This document shows, one piece after another, positions 54,092 to 62,929 of a stretch of DNA of 64,000 nt. The stretch lies in assembly GCF_025151385.1 (NCBI RefSeq), contig NZ_CP102287.1, positions 558,001-622,000 on the forward strand, given 5' to 3'. The translations under genes and the position numbers were made by a program. Position 1 is the first letter of the stretch, and every line of letters starts with the position of its first letter. This DNA comes from Hoylesella buccalis ATCC 35310 (GTDB lineage Bacteria; Bacteroidota; Bacteroidia; Bacteroidales; Bacteroidaceae). A model generated the notes under the pieces. It was not told the origin of the DNA. It saw only the letters and a program-made list of their open reading frames with translations, and ran no database searches.

Positions 54092-54736
54092 TTAGCGATC
54101 CATGTAGGGATTTCCTGCGAGTTCAGTGCCGATTGTTGTTGGTTCACCATGTCCAGGGTATATCTTAGTGTTGTCAGGAAGCTGTGAAAGCATCCTTAAA
54201 CTCTGAATCATCTGGAACATGGAGCCTCCCTGAAGATCAGTTCTTCCGATGGATAGGTGAAACAATGTATCGCCTGAAAATGCAACATCCTCTTCTTGAC
54301 AATAAAAGAACACGCTTCCAGGTGTGTGTCCCGGAGTTTCTATCAATGTGAATTGGTGTGTTCCGAAGGATATGATATCATCTTGGTTGAGATACTGACC
54401 CACACTTGGGAAATCGTCAGAAAGCTTAACACCCACAAACGCTTCAGCTTGTTCTTGCAGTAGTTGCATCAAAAAAGCGTCAGCACGATGAACTTTCACC
54501 TTTAATCCGTATTTTGTATAGACAAACTGATCGCCGAAATGGTGATCGACATGTCCGTGCGTGGCGATGAAATCAACAGGTTTTAAACCTTGAGCTTCGA
54601 TGTATTGTGCTATGGCTTTCTGCTCTTTTTCATGAAAGGCCCCACAATCAATGATGATACATTCCTTGGTTTCATCACTGACTACATAGCAGTTTTCTTG
54701 CAGCATATTGCACTCGAAGCATTTGATATTGAGCAT
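54092..54736 (-). CDS. MBL-fold metallo-hydrolase (glyoxalase II-like)
   Basis: This 214-residue protein has the metal motif 'THGHVDHHFGD' (HxHxDH, ~60), 'ETPGHTPGSVFFY' with the next His, 'FSGDTLFH' with Asp and 'PGHGEPT' with the last His. These are the standard two-metal ligands of the glyoxalase II/thiolesterase branch. The substrate is unknown. Between rsmG and ruvC in a same-strand series. Confidence 0.93.
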   Translation of the reverse strand: MLNIKCFECNMLQENCYVVSDETKECIIIDCGAFHEKEQKAIAQYIEAQGLKPVDFIATHGHVDHHFGDQFVYTKYGLKVKVHRADAFLMQLLQEQAEAFVGVKLSDDFPSVGQYLNQDDIISFGTHQFTLIETPGHTPGSVFFYCQEEDVAFSGDTLFHLSIGRTDLQGGSMFQMIQSLRMLSQLPDNTKIYPGHGEPTTIGTELAGNPYMDR

Positions 54737-54771
54737 AACTTATCGTCTTTTAGTGTTGTTGTTTTATGAAA

Positions 54772-55398
54772 TTAAAGTGGCAGATAGACAATGTTCTTTT
54801 CTTTGAACCACTCTTCGTCAAACCAATTTGATATCGAACAGTTCTCAACGATGCGTTTGAACGGTTTAATTTCAGCGTCAAGATCTCCTCCTTTCAAGCA
54901 GATGATTCCGTTTGGCAAAACATTTCGTTGCTCTTTGGATATGTTCTTCTTGGCGATTTTGGCCAAGTCGGGGAGAGACATGGCGGCTCTACTCACCACA
55001 AAATCATAGATACCTTTTTCTTCTTCACCTCTGATATGCTTGGTTGTGACATTCTTTAGACCGATGGAATGGGCGATTTCTTCGGCCACTCGAACCTTTT
55101 TTCCCGTTCCATCGATGAGCGTGAAGTTGCATTTTGGAAACATAATGGCCAAGGGAATACCAGGAAAACCACCTCCTGTCCCTAAGTCTAAAATCTTTGT
55201 TTCATCGATGAAACCGATCAATTTAGCAATAGACAGCGAATGCAAAACATGATGTTCATACAGATGGTCAATGTCTTTGCGTGAAATGACATTGATTTTT
55301 GCGTTCCAATCGCTATACAGTTCTTGAAGCATGCCATATTGTTTTTTCTGCTCTTCCGTTATGGAAGGAAAATATTTCAGTATCGCTTCTATGTTCAT
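54772..55398 (-). CDS. rsmG: 16S rRNA m7G527 methyltransferase
   Basis: This 208-residue methyltransferase has 'NVISRKDIDHLYEHHVLHSL', the SAM motif 'ILDLGTGGGFPGIPLA' (~70) and 'FVVSRAAMSLPDLA' (~130), all RsmG marks. Loss of it gives low-level streptomycin resistance in other bacteria. It overlaps the upstream lipoprotein gene by 4 bases (coupled). Confidence 0.97.
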   Translation of the reverse strand: MNIEAILKYFPSITEEQKKQYGMLQELYSDWNAKINVISRKDIDHLYEHHVLHSLSIAKLIGFIDETKILDLGTGGGFPGIPLAIMFPKCNFTLIDGTGKKVRVAEEIAHSIGLKNVTTKHIRGEEEKGIYDFVVSRAAMSLPDLAKIAKKNISKEQRNVLPNGIICLKGGDLDAEIKPFKRIVENCSISNWFDEEWFKEKNIVYLPL

Positions 55399-56192
55399 TT
55401 TAAGTATTTCTTTAATTCAGATTTGCTTAAATCAACCCTCACCTCGCCATATTCATGGGACACAATCTCATCTTCACAATAGATGAAAGTTATTTTATTC
55501 TTGCCAATGACATAATTATCAGTGATGTAAATATCGCCATCTGTCAAACTTCCTTCGTGTTTTTGGAATCCAGTTCGATGATTTTTCAAACGTTTTTGAA
55601 GCTTTTCAAGAATGATGTCTTTTACAGATTCTTCATAACCCTCAATGAACAGGTCTGACAAAGTGATTAACTCTCCAGTCTTCAAGTTGAAGTTTTTTGC
55701 AATTGTTTGATTTGATGTTTGCGACGTTCCCGCAGCTGTTGACAAGTAAATGATGTATGTGAGGATGTCTTTTTGGTTATTTTGGAGTTCCGATTTCAGT
55801 TGATAACGTCTGTTATAGGTGGTTGGATTGGTAGAATCTGCACGGTAAAGCGGACCATAAGTATTGATGTATTCATTCATATATTGGCTTACAAAGGTAC
55901 GCAGGGCCTTCTCCATGTCGGTCGACTCGTTTGTTTGAGATAAGCTATTTGTCACCAGAAAACCAGATTGAATCAATGTTTGGTTGATTTTCAGAGCGTT
56001 TTTTCCTCGCATACATTGCATTTGGATGGATACTTCGCACTTGGGGGAGTGAGCGTTGTTTGCCAGATACGTGGTTGAATCTATCGCAAAGGATATGGCT
56101 TGTAAACCATTTTTCTTCAACACGTTGTTGTGATTGTCATCACATCCTGATGCAAAAAGGGTGAGGACAATGACCCACAACAGATTCCTCAT
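55395..56192 (-). CDS. DUF3298/DUF4163 lipoprotein (RsiV-like domain)
   Basis: This protein has 265 residues from the Met at 56192; the frame extends to 56240 but only this start gives a clean lipobox signal, 'MRNLLWVIVLTLFASGC'. The body has an N-terminal DUF4163-like part and a C-terminal DUF3298-like part ('FNLKTGELITLSDLF' is typical). Homologous modules occur in the anti-sigma factor RsiV that binds lysozyme; a role as a surface or periplasmic binding lipoprotein is inferred. Confidence 0.83.
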   Translation of the reverse strand: MRNLLWVIVLTLFASGCDDNHNNVLKKNGLQAISFAIDSTTYLANNAHSPKCEVSIQMQCMRGKNALKINQTLIQSGFLVTNSLSQTNESTDMEKALRTFVSQYMNEYINTYGPLYRADSTNPTTYNRRYQLKSELQNNQKDILTYIIYLSTAAGTSQTSNQTIAKNFNLKTGELITLSDLFIEGYEESVKDIILEKLQKRLKNHRTGFQKHEGSLTDGDIYITDNYVIGKNKITFIYCEDEIVSHEYGEVRVDLSKSELKKYLK

Positions 56193-56207
56193 CTTCTCTT
56201 TTTTGTG

Positions 56208-56236
56208 CAAAAATACGAATATTTTTTGTACCTTTG
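56208..56236. promoter_or_regulatory. Divergent -7 boxes between the lipoprotein and HAD genes
   Basis: Minus-strand TATTTTTG at 56208-56215 serves the lipoprotein-rsmG unit; plus-strand TACCTTTG at 56229-56236 serves the HAD gene. Both are the expected distance from their starts; -33 boxes are weak. Confidence 0.5.
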
Positions 56237-56265
56237 ACATGTCATACTATAAAATAAGGTAAATA

Positions 56266-56901
56266 ATGTTTAACACAGCACTTTTTGATTTAGACGGAGT
56301 CGTACTGGATACCGAGTCTCAGTATACTGTTTGTTGGGATCGGTTAGGTAAGATTTACAAACCTGACATACCGCATTTTGCCCATCTTATTAAGGGACAG
56401 ACCCTAACTCAGATATTCGATCGGTATTTTAAAGATGAAAAAAAGGCGCAACATGAAATAGAAAATCAGCTCATTGAGTTTGAAAAAAATATGGATTACG
56501 CATTCATTCCTGGAGTTATTGCCTTTATCAAAGACCTGAAACAGCATCACGTTAATACGGCCATTGTAACAAGTAGCAACCAACAGAAAATGGCAAATGT
56601 ATATCAACGTCACCCAGAATTTGAAACGTTCTTTGACGTTATCCTTACCAGTGAAGACTTTAAACGCAGTAAACCTGATCCGGATTGTTACCTTACAGCT
56701 GCTGCTCATTTTGCTGTTTCGCACAACCAATGTGTTGTATTTGAAGATAGTATCAACGGATTGAAAGCGGGAAAGGCCGCTCAAATGAAGGTTTGTGGAC
56801 TGGCAACAACAAACTCTGTTGAGTTGATTGAGCCTTTGTCAGATATGGTTATTAATGACTTTGTTGGGATGAGTTATGAAAAGTTGTGTGCAATGGTTTA
56901 A
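56266..56901 (+). CDS. HAD phosphatase, beta-phosphoglucomutase-like
   Basis: This 211-residue protein begins 'MFNTALFDLDGVVLDTES' (motif I DxD), with a helical cap domain (~16-75), 'AIVTSSNQQKM' (motif II), 'RSKPDPDCYLTAA' (motif III Lys) and 'VVFEDSINGLKAG' (motif IV). This set is that of the beta-PGM/sugar-phosphatase branch. Substrate unassigned; single gene. Confidence 0.9.
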   Translation: MFNTALFDLDGVVLDTESQYTVCWDRLGKIYKPDIPHFAHLIKGQTLTQIFDRYFKDEKKAQHEIENQLIEFEKNMDYAFIPGVIAFIKDLKQHHVNTAIVTSSNQQKMANVYQRHPEFETFFDVILTSEDFKRSKPDPDCYLTAAAHFAVSHNQCVVFEDSINGLKAGKAAQMKVCGLATTNSVELIEPLSDMVINDFVGMSYEKLCAMV

Positions 56902-57011
56902 ACACAGCTGTGTTGCCTCGCTTGCATTGACCATTGCTTATTTTACATTTCTTGTCAAGACTTTATTGGGGTTGTCAAAAATAAATAATCACTTTTAGCG
57001 TTTATTCATTA

Positions 57012-58448
57012 ATGAATATACGATTTTCTATTATAGTTTGTTTGTTTGCACTGATTGGTTTCACCGCATGTCATGATGAAGATACCTTTTCTTCATCACC
57101 TAATCATTTGCTGACATTCTCCTCTGACAGTATCAAACTTGATACCGTCTTTTCCAATATTCCCTCGGCAGCCAAATCTTTTTGGGTTTATAACCATTCA
57201 GGAGGAGGCATTAGATGTTCTAACGTCAGGTTAGAACGGGGCAATCAGACGGGGTTTAGAGTCAATGTAGACGGTATTTATCTGGGTAAAGATGTGGGAT
57301 ATGCAACTTCAGAGATTGAAATTAGAAAGAATGACAGCATTCGTGTGTATGTAGAATTAACCGCTCCGCCTAAATATGCAGATGTGCCGCAACGCATTGA
57401 AGACAATATTGTGTTTGCATTGGAGAATGGAAAGGAGCAAAAAGTTAATCTGAATGCCTATGCTTGGGATGCCATTTTCTTACGCGATCATCATGTTAAG
57501 AACGATACAGTACTATCAGGAACCAAGCCCATTGTGGTGTTTGGAAAACTGACAGTTGAAGAAAACAAGACTTTGCGCATAGCTGCTGGTACGACATTGT
57601 ATTTCGATCAACGTGCAGGCATTGATGTCTATGGTCGACTGTCCATTGAGGGAGAACCGCAAAAAGAAGTTGTTTTGCGAGGCAACCGACTGGATCGTAT
57701 GTTCGATTACCTGCCTTATGATGGGCTGAGTGGTCAGTGGCAGGGCGTACATATTTATCCTTCTTCCAACGAGAATGCCATTTCGTACGCCGATATCCAT
57801 GGCGCATACAATGGTTTGGTTATTGATTCTGCCGACATAGCGAAGCAAAAACTGATCATGGCCAATTCAACCATCCACAATTGTCAAGGATATGGCTTGC
57901 TGACTCGTCATTCGCAAGTTTCCATCAACAATTCTGTTTTCAGTAATACCCTCAACGATTGCGTTTCAATTGATGGCGGCGATGTGGTGATGAACGGATG
58001 TACCTTGGCGCAATTTTATCCATTTGACTCTAACAGAGGTGTGGCTCTAAGATTGAGTGCGGCATCTTCGCCCTTAATTCAATTCGTTTGTAACAACTCA
58101 CTTGTTACGGGCTACTCCGCCCATGAGGTGATGAGAAACCCTGGAAAAGATGCCTCTCAGTTGCATTTCGCCTTTGAGAACTGTTTGCTACGCATGCCTC
58201 GTGAAGAGTCAGCAGATAGTGTTTATTTTAAAAACGTGATATATGAAGATGTAAAAGATACGATTCAGGCTGGTCACAAGAACTTCCTTTTGATTGACAC
58301 TGATAGCCTGAGATATGATTTCAGATTGCGAGAAAAATCTTTGGCCATAGGAAAAGCCAACCAAGCAACATCCTTACCCTTGGATAGGGATGGCAGAAAG
58401 AGAGATGAACGGCCGGATATCGGCGCCTATGAATACTTTAAACCCTAA
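57012..58448 (+). CDS. Lipoprotein with right-handed beta-helix
   Basis: This 478-residue lipoprotein has a lipobox at 'IGFTAC' (Cys ~20), an N-terminal Ig-like part ('SAAKSFWVYNHSGGGIR'), a beta-helix from ~175 to ~400 ('TIHNCQGYGLLTRHSQVSI'), and the C-terminal 'RDGRKRDERPDIGAYEY' motif seen in choice-of-anchor/beta-helix surface proteins. Likely surface exposed; ligand unknown. cdd starts 5 bases after it. Confidence 0.85.
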   Translation: MNIRFSIIVCLFALIGFTACHDEDTFSSSPNHLLTFSSDSIKLDTVFSNIPSAAKSFWVYNHSGGGIRCSNVRLERGNQTGFRVNVDGIYLGKDVGYATSEIEIRKNDSIRVYVELTAPPKYADVPQRIEDNIVFALENGKEQKVNLNAYAWDAIFLRDHHVKNDTVLSGTKPIVVFGKLTVEENKTLRIAAGTTLYFDQRAGIDVYGRLSIEGEPQKEVVLRGNRLDRMFDYLPYDGLSGQWQGVHIYPSSNENAISYADIHGAYNGLVIDSADIAKQKLIMANSTIHNCQGYGLLTRHSQVSINNSVFSNTLNDCVSIDGGDVVMNGCTLAQFYPFDSNRGVALRLSAASSPLIQFVCNNSLVTGYSAHEVMRNPGKDASQLHFAFENCLLRMPREESADSVYFKNVIYEDVKDTIQAGHKNFLLIDTDSLRYDFRLREKSLAIGKANQATSLPLDRDGRKRDERPDIGAYEYFKP

Positions 58449-58453
58449 CATGC

Positions 58454-58933
58454 ATGGAACAGATTGACATTAATATCTCGATTGAGAGTTATCAGCTTGG
58501 TGAACTTTCACCACAAGACCAAGAGTTGGTTCAGGCCGCCATAGAAGCTACCAAGAACGCATACGCGAATTACAGCCGATTCTATGTGGGCGCTGCTTTA
58601 AGACTTGAAAATGGAAAAATAGTGATAGGAGCCAACCAAGAAAATGCTGCATTCCCATCAGGTTTATGCGCAGAGCGTACTGCTGTCTTTGCGGCTCAAG
58701 CCAACTATCCCGACAGTCCCATTGAAACTTTGGCCATTGCAGGCCGGAACGAGAAAGGCGTATTGCCTAGTCCCATCACACCTTGTGGAGCTTGTCGACA
58801 GGTCATACTGGAGATAGAAGACCGATACAAAAAGCCTATCAAAATTCTCTTGTACGGTACTCAGAAAATCTATTGTGTCAGAAGCGTGAAAGATCTGCTT
58901 CCGCTGTCGTTTGTAGACGATAACATGCGCTGA
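58454..58933 (+). CDS. cdd: Cytidine deaminase
   Basis: This 159-residue enzyme converts cytidine to uridine in pyrimidine salvage. The zinc site is visible: 'GLCAERTAVFAA' (CAE, with the proton-shuttling Glu) and 'PCGACRQVILE' (PCxxC); 'NAAFPSG' precedes. The N-terminal ~20 residues are an extra leader. It is probably co-transcribed with the beta-helix lipoprotein (5-base gap). Confidence 0.96.
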   Translation: MEQIDINISIESYQLGELSPQDQELVQAAIEATKNAYANYSRFYVGAALRLENGKIVIGANQENAAFPSGLCAERTAVFAAQANYPDSPIETLAIAGRNEKGVLPSPITPCGACRQVILEIEDRYKKPIKILLYGTQKIYCVRSVKDLLPLSFVDDNMR

Positions 58934-58982
58934 AATCAACTTGTTAATAAATTTTAAAAACATTCTTTTTTCATTACATTGG

Positions 58983-59014
58983 TTGCGGTATTCAGAAATA
59001 AACCATTACCTTTG
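58983..59014 (+). promoter_or_regulatory. Promoter of the tRNA-Ser/tRNA-Glu unit
   Basis: TACCTTTG at 59007-59014 with a TTG at 58983-58985 as a partial -33 box; tRNA-Ser begins 49 bases downstream. Confidence 0.65.
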
Positions 59015-59062
59015 CAACCGCATTTGAGACACAGTGCATTCTCCTTTACGATGAAAAGGAAG

Positions 59063-59152
59063 GGAAGTGTGGGTGAGTGGCTGAAACCACCAGTTTGCTA
59101 AACTGACGTGCGGGTTACCGTACCGGGGGTTCGAATCCCCCCGCTTCCGCCA
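59063..59152 (+). tRNA. tRNA-Ser(GCT)
   Basis: This 90-nt class II tRNA (with encoded CCA) has a GGAAGTG/CGCTTCC acceptor stem, anticodon loop TTGCTAA (GCT), a long variable arm and T loop TTCGAAT. Confidence 0.93.
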
Positions 59153-59170
59153 AAGATGCGTATGCAAAAC

Positions 59171-59242
59171 GGTCGGTTCATCTAATGGTTAGGATACAAG
59201 ATTCTCAATCTTGGCATACGAGTTCGATTCTCGTACCGACTA
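59171..59242 (+). tRNA. tRNA-Glu(CTC)
   Basis: This 72-nt cloverleaf has a GGTCGGT/ACCGACT acceptor stem, anticodon stem CAAGA/TCTTG with loop TTCTCAA (CTC) and T loop TTCGATT. CCA not encoded. Confidence 0.92.
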
Positions 59243-59253
59243 CAAAGTAACAA

Positions 59254-59291
59254 AACGCCTGTAAACTATTTATGTTTTGCAGGCGTTTTTC
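59254..59291 (+). terminator. Terminator of the tRNA-Ser/Glu unit
   Basis: AACGCCTG pairs with CAGGCGTT, extended by AAAC/GTTT with a bulge, followed by five T. The rest of 59292-59482 has only an orphan TACCTTTG box at 59466 and no gene. Confidence 0.85.
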
Positions 59292-59482
59292 TTTCCCCTT
59301 CACCGCTGGTTTTCAAAAGTTGCCGCTGTTTCAGCATAAAGCTGCTAACTTACATTCCTTATCATTTTGTCATCATGTCGTTGAAACTTGAACTTCAGCT
59401 GATGGTGCGAAGTTAAGAAAAAAGTAAAAGGTAAACCAAAATGTCCTCATTCAGACCTATTGATTTACCTTTGTAGTGATTG

Positions 59483-59555
59483 TACACCCTTAGGGATTCG
59501 AACCCTAGACCCACTGATTAAGAGTCAGTTGCTCTACCAACTGAGCTAAGGGTGC
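59483..59555 (-). tRNA. tRNA-Lys(CTT), copy 1
   Basis: This 73-nt cloverleaf on the minus strand has a GCACCCT/AGGGTGT acceptor stem, anticodon loop CTCTTAA (CTT) and T loop TTCGAAT. It is identical to the copy at 59570. Confidence 0.94.
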
Positions 59556-59569
59556 AAGCGAGAAAGAAG

Positions 59570-59642
59570 TACACCCTTAGGGATTCGAACCCTAGACCCA
59601 CTGATTAAGAGTCAGTTGCTCTACCAACTGAGCTAAGGGTGC
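59570..59642 (-). tRNA. tRNA-Lys(CTT), copy 2
   Basis: An identical 73-nt tandem duplicate, 14 bases upstream of copy 1 in transcription order, sharing its promoter. Confidence 0.94.
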
Positions 59643-59662
59643 AAGTTTCTTTTTTGCGTGTG

Positions 59663-59694
59663 CAAAGGTACATTGATTTTCTTAAAATGCCAAA
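59663..59694 (-). promoter_or_regulatory. Promoter of the tRNA-Lys pair
   Basis: Minus-strand TTTG (59691-59694), a 20-bp spacer and TACCTTTG (59663-59670), 20 bases before the first tRNA-Lys. Confidence 0.75.
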
Positions 59695-59745
59695 CATTTC
59701 GTTTATTTTTTTGAAATTAATGTTGGACAGTCCAAGAATATGCAA

Positions 59746-62175
59746 CTATGAGATAAACAGACTTCCTATTTGATAGAAGGCTGCAGATACAATCCATGCC
59801 AGAAGCGTGGTATAACCGGCCGAGAACAATGCCCATTTCCAACTGCCTGTTTCGCCTTTGATGGCAGCTATAACGGCCACGCAGGGGAAGTATAACAGGA
59901 TAAAGAGCAAGAAAGCGTATGCGGTTAGCGGCGTGATGCCATCGGCTGTCATTTGTTTTCTCAGTCGTGAATACTTCTCGGGCTCATCTGATGTTGCGTC
60001 ATCTTCCTCAACACTCCCTTCTGACGAATAGAGTACACCTATTGTTGAAGCCACGATCTCTTTAGCTCCAACACCTGCCACGATGCCCACATCCAGTTTC
60101 CAACTAAAACCTTGAACTCTGAATACTGGTTCTATGGCCTTGCCAATGCGTCCAATATAGCTCTGCTCTTGCTGTTCAGCCCTGGACAGATGCTCGTTAT
60201 GGGGAAAATAGCCCAATGCCCAGACAATGATACTGGCCACCAAGATGATGCCACCCATCTTCTTGAGGTACAATTTTCCTTTCTCCCAAGTATGTCTGGT
60301 GATGGCTTTCCAGGTCGGTAATCGGTACGGGGGAAGTTCCATCACAAAGGGGGTGTCTTCACCCTTGATGACAAATTTGCTGAACAACCAGCCCAGAAAG
60401 ACGGCCATGAGGATGCCAATGAGATACAGCGACATCATCATCGTTGACCGATACTGGGTCGAGAAGAACGTTCCGATAATCATGATATAAACGGGAAGTC
60501 GGGCCGAACAGCTCATCATGGGTAAGATGAGCATGGTGATGAGCCTTGACTTTCGGCTTTCAATGGTTCGTGTTGCCATCACTGCCGGCACATTACAGCC
60601 GAAACCCACAATGAGAGGAATGAACGATTTGCCGTGCAATCCCATCTTGTGCATCAGCTTGTCCATGATGAAAGCCGCACGAGACATGTAACCGCTGTCC
60701 TCCATATAAGAGATGAAGAAATACAGAATTAATATCTGTGGCAAGAAGACGATGACGGCACCTACACCCCCAATGACACCGTCGACGAGCATATCTTTGA
60801 TGGGGCCGTCAGGAAAATAGGTGGAAATGGCCTGTCCCAGCCAGGCAACGCCGGATTCTATCCAATCCATGGGGTATTGACCAAGTGAGAAAGTTACTTC
60901 GAACATCAGCCACATCAAGGCTATGAAGATAGGGAAACCCAATACTTTATGCGTGATAAAGCTGTCCAGCCAGTGCGTAAGCTGGTAGGTGTCTTTCTTG
61001 TTTCCTGTTTTGTAGGCAGCCTCTTTCAGTGCTCCATGAATAAAGCCGTATTTCGCATCCATCACCGCAGTCTCACTGTCGGTATTCGTTTCCTCCCTTA
61101 CGCGTCTGTCAGCTTTGTCCCTGGCAGCAAATATCTTGTCTGCCTGGGGCATGGAGCTGATCATTTTTTCCACGTCATGGTCGTGTTCCATCAGCTTGAT
61201 GCCAAGATATCGGGTAGAGTAGCGCTGCCGAATATTTTCGTCTTGTTTCAAGAAAGCCTGGATGTCAGCAATGCCTTGCTCTATTTCATGCCCATGATTG
61301 ATATGTACATGGCGGAATTGTGGTTGGGCGTCTTCCTTGCCTTCGTATGTCTCAATAACCTGATGGAACAGCTCCTTAACGCCTCTTCCATTTTTAAATA
61401 CAGTAGGAACCATCGGGATGCCGAAAAGTTCGGAAAGCTTGTCGATATGAATCCGGTCTCCTCGGTCTTCAGACTCGTCGTACATGTTTAATGCGCAGAC
61501 GATACGAAGGTGCATGTCAATGAGTTGTGTCGTTAGATAAAAGTTTCGCTCCAAGTTTGAGGTATCTATGACATTGATGACGACATCTGGTGTTTTCTCG
61601 ATGATTTGTTTTCTCACATAGAGTTCTTCCGGCGAATAAGCCGAAAGCGAATAAGTGCCGGGAAGGTCAACTATGTTGAAATGATAGCCTTCAAAGCTGG
61701 CATGACCTTCCTTGGCATCGACGGTGACACCCGAATAATTGCCCACTCTTTCGTGTGCGCCGGATGCAAAATTGAACAATGATGTCTTCCCGCAGTTAGG
61801 GTTTCCCACCAAGGCTACATTGATGGTTCGGCTCTTCTGCATCGCAACAGCACGGATTTGCTGTTCTGTTACACGTTGGATTCCATCGACGTCGTCATCA
61901 GAAATGGCTCCTTGGTAATTGTTTTCAGCTGGTTTTTGCGTTCGGGCCTCTTCAAGTGACACCACCTCAATCATATCGGCCTCGGAGTGTCTTAGTGACA
62001 CTTCGTAACCCATCACTTTGTATTTCACGGGGTCTTTCAAGGGCGCATTCAATAGCACTTCAACCTTTTTCCCGCTGATAAAGCCCATTTCAACGATGCG
62101 TTTGCGAAAGCCACCGTGACCGGTAACTTTAACAATTACCCCTGTTTCGCCTGTTTTTAAGTCTGATAACTTCAT
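59746..62175 (-). CDS. feoB: FeoA-FeoB fusion, ferrous iron transporter
   Basis: This 809-residue inner-membrane Fe(II) transporter has an N-terminal FeoA (SH3-like) domain at ~1-75 ('VEMGFISGKKVEVLL'), a G domain with G1 'GNPNCGKTSLFN' (~128), G3 'DLPGTYSLS', G4 'NMYDE', a helical GDI domain, then the gate/core membrane segments (~400-800). The FeoA fusion is normal for the phylum. TATTTTTG on the minus strand (62198-62205) is the probable -7 box. Confidence 0.96.
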   Translation of the reverse strand: MKLSDLKTGETGVIVKVTGHGGFRKRIVEMGFISGKKVEVLLNAPLKDPVKYKVMGYEVSLRHSEADMIEVVSLEEARTQKPAENNYQGAISDDDVDGIQRVTEQQIRAVAMQKSRTINVALVGNPNCGKTSLFNFASGAHERVGNYSGVTVDAKEGHASFEGYHFNIVDLPGTYSLSAYSPEELYVRKQIIEKTPDVVINVIDTSNLERNFYLTTQLIDMHLRIVCALNMYDESEDRGDRIHIDKLSELFGIPMVPTVFKNGRGVKELFHQVIETYEGKEDAQPQFRHVHINHGHEIEQGIADIQAFLKQDENIRQRYSTRYLGIKLMEHDHDVEKMISSMPQADKIFAARDKADRRVREETNTDSETAVMDAKYGFIHGALKEAAYKTGNKKDTYQLTHWLDSFITHKVLGFPIFIALMWLMFEVTFSLGQYPMDWIESGVAWLGQAISTYFPDGPIKDMLVDGVIGGVGAVIVFLPQILILYFFISYMEDSGYMSRAAFIMDKLMHKMGLHGKSFIPLIVGFGCNVPAVMATRTIESRKSRLITMLILPMMSCSARLPVYIMIIGTFFSTQYRSTMMMSLYLIGILMAVFLGWLFSKFVIKGEDTPFVMELPPYRLPTWKAITRHTWEKGKLYLKKMGGIILVASIIVWALGYFPHNEHLSRAEQQEQSYIGRIGKAIEPVFRVQGFSWKLDVGIVAGVGAKEIVASTIGVLYSSEGSVEEDDATSDEPEKYSRLRKQMTADGITPLTAYAFLLFILLYFPCVAVIAAIKGETGSWKWALFSAGYTTLLAWIVSAAFYQIGSLFIS

Positions 62176-62355
62176 CTTTGTCTCTCTATCTCAAGTACAA
62201 AAATACAAAATTTAATGCGCAACAGAGTTGCAAATGACGATGCATTGTATAAAATACCTAAAAATAATGATGTGACTCCCGATGAAATGGGCTTTTATTG
62301 GATATCTATCCTCATAAATCAGTATACGGGAAAAGTTATAAACATTCCTATGATG

Positions 62356-62521
62356 CTATAATTTGATGGCTTTTCCTGTCCTGTTGCTTTCGATGGCTGC
62401 TTCAAGAATTTGAACAACCGTCAGGTTGTTTCGGTGTAACATTGCGTACTGGCCGGTTGGTTTTTGTCCTTTCATTAGTGCTTGTCATCAAAAGCAGCAG
62501 TGTAAATAAAAACTTTTTCAT
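62356..62521 (-). pseudogene. Deletion scar: signal-peptide start joined to an oxidoreductase tail
   Basis: From 62521 the minus strand reads a secretion signal ('MKKFLFTLLLLMTST'). In another frame 62475-62356 reads 'LHRNNLTVVQILEAAIESN' with 'RTGKAIKL' at the end, which resembles the C-terminal helix of Gfo/Idh/MocA oxidoreductases. A TATTTTTG box lies upstream. It looks as if a secreted oxidoreductase lost its middle. The rest of 62176-62929 holds repeat array D and no convincing gene. Confidence 0.45.
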
Positions 62522-62624
62522 TGTTTGATGTCTTTAGTTTGGTTATGCCTGCAAAAATACAAAACAATACTCGTATAGAATGTAGCTATTTCGGTGTTTG
62601 TTTACATCTGATATCCAAGCGAAA

Positions 62625-62712
62625 TCAATAGCGTTGAGTTTGGCTACCAAACTGTATGACATTGGCAGTTAAAGTCATTGACTTTGGAGTCCAAACTCAA
62701 TGAGTTTGAACC
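62625..62712. repeat. 22-bp repeat array D (four units)
   Basis: Units start at 62625, 62647, 62669 and 62691. Unit 1 (with TTGAGTTTGG) matches unit 1 of arrays B and C better than its own neighbours, so the arrays share a positional order. It lies between feoB and the AAA/DUF4143 gene. Confidence 0.92.
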
Positions 62713-62929
62713 GCTTGTTTTTAAGTATTCGTAATTGATTGTCTGTTAATCAATTATATAACTTATGGTTCATTTTTTTCATAGAAAGCTATCAATAAAA
62801 CCAAGAGCCGTTACAGCCTTTTCTGTTAAGGGCAAAATTGGTGAACAACAAATACAAATGAGGTTCATTATGGAAATGGAGTGGCGCTATAATAAGAGCT
62901 ATCACTCCAAATTTCGGATGACCTTTATT

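Noticed and set aside
59466..59473. Plus-strand TACCTTTG box before the tRNA-Lys pair
   Set aside because: No -33 box and nothing on the plus strand to transcribe.
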